DNA of 10,205 nt from Candidatus Omnitrophota bacterium (GTDB lineage: Bacteria > Omnitrophota > Gorgyraeia > JABMRN01), in assembly GCA_013202515.1 (NCBI GenBank), contig JABMRN010000009.1:1-10205 (forward strand), given 5' to 3'. The position numbers and the translations under genes were made by a program. This document shows, piece by piece, positions 1 through 5,910 of the stretch (position 1 is its first letter; each line of letters begins with the position of its first letter). The notes beneath the pieces were generated by a model that was not told the origin of the DNA, ran no database searches, and saw nothing but the letters and a program-made list of their open reading frames with translations.

Positions 1-3000
1 GCTCATCCTCTCAGAGAAGTCCTTTCTCTTAAGGTCATTTTCAAGAGCAGATACACAGACCTCTAAAAGAATATCTATTTCTCTTTTTATATCAGAAGTA
101 CTTTTCACCATAAAATATGCGAGATGCCACTCGTCGAATACCAATTTTAATCCGTATGTCTCAACTATCTCATGGCCATTAGGTTGCGCTTTATGCTCAG
201 AATTTGGTTCGTTGGGTTTAAGTTTTATGCGCTCAGGCTTCCTAATATCTGATTTTTTTACGTGTTCGCTTAAGCGCTCTGGCAATGCAGTGTACAGTCT
301 GTCCAAATAGGTGTGCTTAGTAAAAGAATAACCCGCCTCTTGCATCTGGTCTATAAGCGCAACCATCCTCTTTTTAGGAGGTGTTTCTTTTCTGAATTCA
401 TCCGACTCGAGAAACTCTTGTACCTTTTTATCGCTTAGGGCCTCTCTTACGCATAAAAATGTATCCAATGCAACCTCTATCTTATATACATCTTTTTTCT
501 TGACTCTTTCACCCAACGATAACGGCAATGCGGCATAACAAGGAATAAGATCTACGTCATCAGGTATGGGTATAATCTCTTTAAGCTTTTTTACAATAGC
601 AACAAGCTTATCTTCGCGGGGAATGCTCACAAACTGATCTGACTCTAGGTATTGGCACACGGAAGGATGCTTAAGCGCAGCCCTAAAATTGATGAATCTT
701 TCAAAAAAAGCAAATTTATACATTAGACGTTTTTTGATATCCGGTCCGGCTTTCTCCTTGAAAACTTTTGTGAATACGACCAGTGAACTGGTGCCTAAAC
801 ATATATTATTCCTTACGGCATACCTGATCAGTTCCAGAGTAAAGTCACTATCTTCTTGAGAAGTAAGGCTCATAAACTCTTCGTCTTCTAAGATTTCTTC
901 TACTGCTCTATGAACTCTTTCTTTACTTTCCTCTTTCTTATTAAATTCAATCCATTTATCTATATTGTCACCGAATAATTGTTTTCTTAAACCTGCTAAG
1001 TTCGGTGAGCCCCATTCAGTATCGGAATCTATACTTTCTCTTTTAGCAGGTGCGGATCTTTCATTACCAATGTTTACACTCTGCAATCCCCCATATACAA
1101 AGAATAATCCCATACCGCCAAGTATCTTGTAAACTACAGCAAAATCGCTTGGAATAAACTGCTGCAAGATCAAGGTGCCTACCACAACAACTGCTGTCAG
1201 CATGATGTAGGCGACAAACGTCTTAAAGATCGCCCGCAACATGAAAGCGATTCTGCTTAAGAATCCGACTGCAATTACTTCACCCTTCCGTGCTCTTGCC
1301 TCGGAAATAGTTTTTCTCAGTGAGGCATTATCCTCCTCATCAAGAACGTGAAGCATTACCGTTTCTTCCAATAACCTCTCTAACGCATCTATCTCTTCTA
1401 TGTCTTCCTTTGCTGAGCTTAATTCAAGCAAGCGGTCCATTGCCCTCTCTTCTAATAAAGCGCTCACTTCCTTAAGTGAATCCTCTGTCTTACGAAAACT
1501 TTTTAATTGTCTAGAGTCTTTGCTAAGCCAGTTATTACTCTCGACTAGCTTATTGTAATGTTCTATGATTTCATCAACATGTGCGGTTATCCCTTTACTG
1601 TCATTGCAACAATAATAAATAAAGCATTTGTTCAAGTACGCAATGCCGGAAATAATTCTAGGTTTCTGTGTTCTTATTTTATGTTTTTTAATAATTCCTA
1701 ATGCTTCTTCAAACTTAGCCTTTGCACCGTCTAGAAAATTTGGTTTTATTATTCTGCCTCTACTATTCTTCGATCCTTCAATTAAACAATATCCGATACA
1801 GACAAGAGCCTTTACATGCAATTTTGCCGGTCCCTTCTTTGTCGTACATGCAACTACAACCTTTTTGGCCTGTAAAATCGCTTTATCATGGCGCCCTAAT
1901 TTCCTTAATGCTTCTGCTCTTCCGATCATTGCCATATGATGTTTATTGTCGCGTTTTAAACACTTATCAAAACAGGAAATTGCATCTTTTAGTTTCTTTT
2001 TCATTCCAGGGTTCACGTATCGTATGTGATCTCCCATTCTTGAAACTTCATCCATTAAATCTTTGCCTTTATGATACCATCTGTTAGAACTAGTCTGAGT
2101 TGATGTCATTATAGAAGATTCATCATCGAATCCTCTGTCAACCGGTGTTATCATTCCGTATACAGCTATCAATCCGGTAAACATTGGCTGATCTTTTAAC
2201 CACTTTAACATATGCAAAATCCAATACTTAAAGAGATCTAAGTCTATCCCATAGTAATCGTGGTAATAAATAACCCCTGTAACGGTTGTGAATATCAGTG
2301 CGCTTGCGGGAATGATCAAAAGTGCGCTTGGGCACAGTTTTCTTACCTTAATCCTACGTTTTTTAGGCGACGTTCCAAATCTACTTAATACAAAATATAT
2401 GATTAACGTTGTTATTATGAATTCTACAATAAGCCATGTGGGTATTGATGATAAAGAGATGACTGATGCAGCCTTTATTGGAGCTACACTGCTCGTAGCA
2501 ACACCGCTTGAAGCAAAATACTGCAATATGGCCTGAACAGAAGCACTAATCTGCGGTGAGAAATGCACTGCAAGCGCCACAATAACCAGCACACCTACAA
2601 TACTGATCAAGACTTCATTAAGTGTAAAGCCGTGTCTGTCGGAGCGTCTTCTACCCCTGCGGCCTCCTCGATCTCTTCTGGTCTCACCCTGCCTGGAATA
2701 CATCCTTGCTTCTGATGTTTCTGTACCCGATTTTTTCATAGCTTTAGACTCGACTTTGGTCGGTGGCACTCTATTAGTTTTTGGTTTAACATTAGGTCTT
2801 GATTTAGATTTTCTAGAATTTTTTACCACAGTATATGTAACTGCTAACGCAATGACCGCAATGAGACTGCCAACGACTACTTTCCATCCTAGCGATAACC
2901 CATCTCCTCCGAAATTTATCTGCTCTGCAATCGACGGCTCATCTGCAAAGGCTTTATTGAAAATTGCATCCAATAGAACTGCAATAAATCCAATACCTAA

Positions 3001-5817
3001 AATGCGCTTATTCATCCTGATCCATAATTCCCTGAATTTACCTGTGTGGTCGATCCATGTTCTCCGAATCGTGCCGTCTTCAAATGCTTTTTCTTGAATA
3101 TCTCTTTCTAATGGTGGAGCTTTTTTCGTGGGTCGAAGCGCTGCCTGTTCGTCTTCCATTATTTCATTTAGGTCTTTTAATAACCCTGCTATCCCTCTGT
3201 CTAATTCATTTAGTCTCTTATGCTTCGAAAGGTCTTCGTAGATGCAAGCGAGAATAGTAATAAAACCAACCTGTCTTTTGGTCCTTTTCATATGGTTAGC
3301 TTCGAGTTTAACCATCTTCGTAAGTCTTATTACACCCCATCTATTTAATAGTTCGATAATATAATCATAGAATTTGGCATCCAAGAAATCTTCTAAGCTC
3401 ATGGCAACAACTTCTAAATCATCAATATTCAAATGAGCTATATCCGGAAGTGGTTTGTAAATCCACTTCTGTCTTTGTTCGTCTCTAGCCTCTTTATAAG
3501 ATTGCTCTGGAGTTGGTCCATCGCGACGCGAAACATACTGTTCGGCCTTTATCCTTTCATCCTGTGTCTTTTGAGATTGCCTCGCTTCTTCTTTCCTCCT
3601 GATAGATGTTGCTATAGCCCGATCTATAACCTGATGAATGGGACCCATAGCCTGCTCCGGCAGCCAAAATCCGGTTCCTACTATCCGAGGAATACCTCCT
3701 GCATCAGAAAGCATGGGCCTCTCGCCTTTTACCACCCTTGTTCTATGGAAACGGCCCTCTGCGCTAGAAGGCATCGGTTGGTCTTGAGTTATAGCAGGCG
3801 GCTTTACACTTCTGAATACTTTAATAAGTCTATCTATGTCCTTTCTGCTTGCTATAAAAAGCAGTCCCGAACTATCCGGATAAGCGAAATATTCGCCAGG
3901 TTTAACTTCTTTTGGTTTGATGTCTGCTTCTTCCATTGCCTGCACCAGGTCTTCCGGAAGGAATTGTCTTATCCATTTGTCTTCTATGAATAATTCAAAC
4001 CTCCCGCCTCTTCTCATCTTTTGCCTTATTCCAGTAAATATATCAATGACTGTTTTAGTATCTACTGGTGGGTATAGATCGCGATCTGGGTCTCCTGATT
4101 GAGACTGCACAAACACTTCCGGATTTATCAACAATACCCGATCAAACTTTTCATGCTTAATAGCATCAATATCTTGAAGAGTCTCTATGTTTCCGGCAAC
4201 AACAGCACCTGGCCGAGATAAGCCGTGAGCTTCCAACCGCTCTTGTAAATAATGCATGTAACTGGCATTAGAGTCTATGCCGACAATTTTTTTGGCATTA
4301 GGGTATTCTTGCACTAATTCATCTAAATAAAACCAGTCATTGATACCTAAATCTAAAATAGATCTAACTTTTAATTTCTCAAAAGGTTTTTTAAGTTTTG
4401 AGAGTAAATTTAAAATACTTTGCGTAATGAGTGAGGTTTCGCGGTTCATTAGGTAAGATGATAATATAGTCATCAAATAATCCCATGCCTGTTCACTTAT
4501 TACGCGTATGGGCTGTGGTAAGATATTGATAATGGCATAGGACTTTAGTGGCGCTACGATAACTTTTACTAACAGCATTTCGCCTGTCTTTTTCAGTTCT
4601 TCCGACTCTTTGTATCCTTTTATGCCAGCAAGTTTACGGCCTAAAGACGTGGCTCTCGCAAATACGATAGAAATAATTCTCCCGCCCGCAAGTAACACTA
4701 AAGTCCTCGCTATGTTCTGGACAAAACTCCATGGTAGGATCGGTAATAAATCCGGTATATTAAGTAAGATATGAGTACCTAATCCTTGGAAGATACCAAA
4801 GGAACCGACAAGAAGACTTTGCCTAAGATCTATACCTTTCTTACCTTTATTTATATACTGGCCTGCAATATCTGAAGTGCCCCATATAATAATTCCTGTA
4901 ATCGCATCAAGCGCTGCTCCCGGCAAGTAGAAAAGTGAGCCAACTGGAATAGCGTCCTTTGCGCTGATATACCAATCAAGGCAACCGGTCATATACATAG
5001 CGAAAATGACCAAGCCTCCAACAATAGTTACACCTATAACTTGTAATATACGTTTGCCTACTTCTTTTCGTTCAGCCCTGATGCCCTGACTTTCCGCCTC
5101 ATTCTTAAGGGGACCGCCCTCTACATCAGAAGGCGTTGGCTCTTCTTCAGTTGCAATAGGCGACGTTATATCTTTAATCTGTGGTTCCGCCCCTGGGGTG
5201 GAACTTGGTTGCTCCTCTTTTGAGCTAGGTTTTTCCGCCCTTCCTTCTTCCCTCACCCAGGCGAATTTGTCTTTGCCGGCTTTACCTTCTTCGCCTCTTT
5301 TCTTACTATAATAAAGCTGGGACAAACGACCCCTGAAACTGGAAGGTGGTTTATTTTTTGAAAATACAAGTCGCTTACTTTCTTCACCACTATACGGTAG
5401 GATAAATTCGCCATTTTCGTATCCTAAGTTTTTAAGATCATAGGGGCTAAAGTCAAATTTTGTGTCTTCGAATCTTTCTTTGCTTATCATCTCATTAATT
5501 AATCTTAAAGCTTCTCCTCTATCATCTATGCCTTCACCTGTTATGGCTGCTAATGTATAGAGCAAGAACGCTGGCGGCGATGCCTTTAGAAACTCTTCAT
5601 CTGAATTTCTTAAATCAATTCTATAGACACCATCTTCAGTCTTTATCGAACATATAGACCTAAACCTGCTGGGCACAGCGAGGCATGCCTGCCCGCCGGC
5701 CAGGCGGGAGCGTATCTCTTCAGAGGCAAAAGACGCCTCATTCCACAATAGCGCTATGATGAGCGCTATCGCTATTGCCTTAAATAATATGTGTTTTTTC
5801 ATTATTTGCGTTTCCAT
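1..5817 (-). CDS. Giant multidomain membrane protein, 3' end outside window (gene B)
   Basis: This frame has 1939 sense codons and no stop before the window edge, so the C-terminus is missing. The ATG at 5817 was chosen because GAGGAG lies six bases upstream; a second Met at codon 6 (5802) lacks a comparable site. Visible order by residue: signal peptide 1-31; polar, Pro/Glu-rich linker to about 250; hydrophobic spans near 259-278, 294-312, 335-352 and 364-385 (Mpv17-like pattern 300-360); methyltransferase-like domain 480-658; charged helical region 720-930; spans 938-957 and 979-998; Arg/Gly-rich stretch 1040-1062; prepilin-like leader 1063-1085; spans about 1125-1144 and 1161-1183; TPR-like repeats about 1273-1400; coiled coil about 1420-1512; spans about 1533-1552 and 1560-1579; duplicated helical module 1708-1862. 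It probably sits in the inner membrane with soluble domains between spans. It follows gene A by 93 bases and is likely co-transcribed with it. I do not recognise the full-length protein; several parts look like proteins normally encoded separately. Confidence 0.93.
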   Translation of the reverse strand, partial: METQIMKKHILFKAIAIALIIALLWNEASFASEEIRSRLAGGQACLAVPSRFRSICSIKTEDGVYRIDLRNSDEEFLKASPPAFLLYTLAAITGEGIDDRGEALRLINEMISKERFEDTKFDFSPYDLKNLGYENGEFILPYSGEESKRLVFSKNKPPSSFRGRLSQLYYSKKRGEEGKAGKDKFAWVREEGRAEKPSSKEEQPSSTPGAEPQIKDITSPIATEEEPTPSDVEGGPLKNEAESQGIRAERKEVGKRILQVIGVTIVGGLVIFAMYMTGCLDWYISAKDAIPVGSLFYLPGAALDAITGIIIWGTSDIAGQYINKGKKGIDLRQSLLVGSFGIFQGLGTHILLNIPDLLPILPWSFVQNIARTLVLLAGGRIISIVFARATSLGRKLAGIKGYKESEELKKTGEMLLVKVIVAPLKSYAIINILPQPIRVISEQAWDYLMTILSSYLMNRETSLITQSILNLLSKLKKPFEKLKVRSILDLGINDWFYLDELVQEYPNAKKIVGIDSNASYMHYLQERLEAHGLSRPGAVVAGNIETLQDIDAIKHEKFDRVLLINPEVFVQSQSGDPDRDLYPPVDTKTVIDIFTGIRQKMRRGGRFELFIEDKWIRQFLPEDLVQAMEEADIKPKEVKPGEYFAYPDSSGLLFIASRKDIDRLIKVFRSVKPPAITQDQPMPSSAEGRFHRTRVVKGERPMLSDAGGIPRIVGTGFWLPEQAMGPIHQVIDRAIATSIRRKEEARQSQKTQDERIKAEQYVSRRDGPTPEQSYKEARDEQRQKWIYKPLPDIAHLNIDDLEVVAMSLEDFLDAKFYDYIIELLNRWGVIRLTKMVKLEANHMKRTKRQVGFITILACIYEDLSKHKRLNELDRGIAGLLKDLNEIMEDEQAALRPTKKAPPLERDIQEKAFEDGTIRRTWIDHTGKFRELWIRMNKRILGIGFIAVLLDAIFNKAFADEPSIAEQINFGGDGLSLGWKVVVGSLIAVIALAVTYTVVKNSRKSKSRPNVKPKTNRVPPTKVESKAMKKSGTETSEARMYSRQGETRRDRGGRRGRRRSDRHGFTLNEVLISIVGVLVIVALAVHFSPQISASVQAILQYFASSGVATSSVAPIKAASVISLSSIPTWLIVEFIITTLIIYFVLSRFGTSPKKRRIKVRKLCPSALLIIPASALIFTTVTGVIYYHDYYGIDLDLFKYWILHMLKWLKDQPMFTGLIAVYGMITPVDRGFDDESSIMTSTQTSSNRWYHKGKDLMDEVSRMGDHIRYVNPGMKKKLKDAISCFDKCLKRDNKHHMAMIGRAEALRKLGRHDKAILQAKKVVVACTTKKGPAKLHVKALVCIGYCLIEGSKNSRGRIIKPNFLDGAKAKFEEALGIIKKHKIRTQKPRIISGIAYLNKCFIYYCCNDSKGITAHVDEIIEHYNKLVESNNWLSKDSRQLKSFRKTEDSLKEVSALLEERAMDRLLELSSAKEDIEEIDALERLLEETVMLHVLDEEDNASLRKTISEARARKGEVIAVGFLSRIAFMLRAIFKTFVAYIMLTAVVVVGTLILQQFIPSDFAVVYKILGGMGLFFVYGGLQSVNIGNERSAPAKRESIDSDTEWGSPNLAGLRKQLFGDNIDKWIEFNKKEESKERVHRAVEEILEDEEFMSLTSQEDSDFTLELIRYAVRNNICLGTSSLVVFTKVFKEKAGPDIKKRLMYKFAFFERFINFRAALKHPSVCQYLESDQFVSIPREDKLVAIVKKLKEIIPIPDDVDLIPCYAALPLSLGERVKKKDVYKIEVALDTFLCVREALSDKKVQEFLESDEFRKETPPKKRMVALIDQMQEAGYSFTKHTYLDRLYTALPERLSEHVKKSDIRKPERIKLKPNEPNSEHKAQPNGHEIVETYGLKLVFDEWHLAYFMVKSTSDIKREIDILLEVCVSALENDLKRKDFSERMS
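232..459 (-). repeat. Duplicated helical module, copy 2 (residues 1787-1862)
   Basis: The partner landmarks are FLCVREAL (1787-1794), FLESDEF (1802-1808), RMVALIDQMQE (1817-1827) and TALPERLSEHVKKSDI (1843-1858). Protein similarity is clear while the DNA has diverged, so the duplication is old and kept at the protein level. A polar linker rich in Lys, Pro and Asn (1860-1882) follows. Confidence 0.65.
475..696 (-). repeat. Duplicated helical module, copy 1 (residues 1708-1781)
   Basis: Shared landmarks with copy 2 are FxxxRxAL at the start, YLESDQF (1723-1729), a helix with KxVAIVKKLKE, then AALPLSLGERVKKKDV (1762-1777). The offset to copy 2 is 79 residues at the LESD motif and 81 at the ALP motif. 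The function is unknown. A weaker earlier relative may exist at ILEDEEF (1642-1648). Confidence 0.65.
1282..1560 (-). other. Coiled-coil region in gene B (about residues 1420-1512)
   Basis: A long charged helix with Leu in heptad-like spacing (for example LKEVSALLEERAMDRLLEL, 1448-1466) links the TPR-like block to the next pair of membrane spans. It probably serves for oligomerisation or as a spacer. Confidence 0.5.
1618..2001 (-). other. TPR-like repeats in gene B (about residues 1273-1400)
   Basis: Helix pairs with TPR-like spacing are visible: KDAISCFDKCLKRD (1277-1290) followed by AMIGRAEALRKLGRHDKAI (1296-1314); the helix around KALVCIGYCLIEG (1336-1348); and GAKAKFEEALGIIKKH (1364-1379) followed by GIAYLNKCF. 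The consensus Gly/Tyr/Ala/Pro positions are partly kept. Such repeats normally bind protein partners. The block follows the last of the pilin-region membrane spans, so its side of the membrane cannot be stated. Confidence 0.6.
2569..2637 (-). other. Internal type IV prepilin-like leader in gene B (residues 1061-1083)
   Basis: RHG followed by FTLNEVLISIVGVLVIVALA (1061-1083) matches the class III leader of pilins and pseudopilins: basic residues, Gly just before Phe, Glu at position +5 (Glu1068) and a long hydrophobic helix. Prepilin peptidase cuts such leaders after the Gly (Gly1063). The preceding 20 residues are Arg/Gly-rich, which would hold them in the cytoplasm. In a normal pilin this motif is at the N-terminus; here it lies more than 1000 residues into an open frame. 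A Met at 1039 (2703) is the only nearby in-frame ATG, and it lacks a properly spaced Shine-Dalgarno. Confidence 0.6.
3844..4380 (-). other. SAM-dependent methyltransferase-like (Rossmann) domain in gene B (residues 480-658)
   Basis: The class I methyltransferase order is visible: a motif I strand ILDLGIND (487-494); an acidic end of strand two, IVGIDSN (511-517); AGNIETL (541-547), typical of the residues around the adenine; strand four FDRVLLINPEVF (559-570, approximate); then a turn and strand RRGGRFELFI (602-611) and a last strand LLFIASRK (652-659). Motif I keeps Asp and one Gly but lacks the later glycines of DxGxGxG, so SAM binding may be altered or lost. Substrate is unknown. The domain lies between membrane blocks, presumably on the cytoplasmic side. 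Confidence 0.62.
4738..4920 (-). other. Mpv17/PMP22-like membrane segment in gene B (residues 300-360)
   Basis: Residues 312-350 show the order WGTSD-xxx-Q (312-320), then DLR (330-332), then glycines at 338, 341, 345 and 347 and His349, embedded in hydrophobic sequence. This matches the Mpv17/PMP22 layout of GDxxxQ followed by D-x-x-R, Gly, Gly and His. The usual GPxxHxWY is degraded to GLGTHILL. The family is made of small four-span membrane proteins, mostly known from eukaryotic organelles. The match was made by eye and is tentative; it could be an unrelated multi-span region. Confidence 0.4.
5681..5710. repeat. REP-like GC-rich palindrome inside gene B
   Basis: AGGCATGCCT (5681-5690) is a perfect palindrome. 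It is followed at once by CCCGCC (5692-5697), a five-base loop and GGCGGG (5703-5708). The element is far more GC-rich than the surrounding gene and is translated in frame as RSRLAGGQAC (residues 36-45), just after the predicted signal-peptide cleavage point. Elements with this CCTGCCCGCC-GGCCAGGCGGG core are, from memory, dispersed in several candidate-phylum genomes. Insertion at the boundary between signal and mature protein would be well tolerated. Confidence 0.7.
5725..5817 (-). other. Signal peptide of gene B (residues 1-31)
   Basis: The N-terminus has a positive region with KKH at 7-9, a hydrophobic core of Ile, Leu and Ala at about 10-25, and an AxA-like end SFA followed by SEE (residues 29-34). 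This fits a Sec signal peptide cleaved after Ala31, or an uncleaved anchor. The basic cluster at 247-257, right before the next hydrophobic segment, argues by the positive-inside rule that that point is cytoplasmic, so the topology of residues 32-255 is unclear. Confidence 0.72.
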
Positions 5818-5823
5818 TATATG

Positions 5824-5829
5824 CTCCTC
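5824..5829 (-). promoter_or_regulatory. Shine-Dalgarno site of gene B
   Basis: GAGGAG on the minus strand, six bases before the ATG at 5817. It decides the start in favour of codon 1 over the Met at codon 6. Its first two bases form the end of a 10-bp inverted-repeat arm, so folding of the leader could affect access. Confidence 0.8.
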
Positions 5830-5892
5830 AAGGCCGGACCCAGAAATTTGGGAAGGTGCATATGGACACAGCTTCCTAAGGCCCGGCCTTGA
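5828..5892 (-). repeat. Inverted repeat in the gene A-gene B spacer (leader stem-loop)
   Basis: TCAAGGCCGG (minus 5892-5883) pairs perfectly with CCGGCCTTGA (minus 5837-5828) across a 45-base loop. The loop itself contains smaller complementary arms, GGAAG (minus 5876-5872) with CTTCC (minus 5855-5851), and a competing CCCA/TGGG pair between 5852 and 5839. The far arm runs into the Shine-Dalgarno of gene B. There is no following run of T, so it does not look like an intrinsic terminator. It could be a translation-modulating leader, an mRNA processing or stability element, or a dispersed intergenic repeat. Confidence 0.7.
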
Positions 5893-5910
5893 ATATTCAT
5901 TCTTATATTA

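Larger units (their letters stand above)
3695..5134 (-). repeat. Three dispersed copies of an 18-base linker repeat in gene B
   Basis: Copies lie at 5117-5134, 3755-3772 and 3695-3712. On the minus strand they read GCCTTCTGATGTAGAGGG, GCCTTCTAGCGCAGAGGG and GCTTTCTGATGCAGGAGG. All are in the same frame and encode PSDVEG (229-234), PSSAEG (683-688) and LSDAGG (703-708). Each lies in a linker between predicted domains. They may be small inserted repeats or a recurring linker peptide. Confidence 0.45.
5818..5910 (-). other. Spacer between gene A and gene B
   Basis: Ninety-three bases separate the first TAA of gene A from the ATG of gene B. The spacer holds the second in-frame TAA, the inverted repeat and the Shine-Dalgarno. 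No convincing -35/-10 pair was seen, which fits co-transcription of the two genes, although AT-rich sequence just after the stops could hide a weak promoter. Confidence 0.6.

Noticed and set aside
2563..2703. Internal translation start at Met1039 producing a free pilin-like protein
   Set aside because: An AGG abuts the ATG with no spacing and no better site is present; the idea is kept only as part of the prepilin-leader finding.
5816..5821. TATAAT-like -10 hexamer on the minus strand overlapping the start codon of gene B
   Set aside because: It is part of the ribosome binding site spacer and ATG; a promoter there could not serve gene B, and no -35 partner is evident.
5828..5892. Intrinsic terminator between the genes
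   Set aside because: The loop is long and no T-run follows either arm on either strand.
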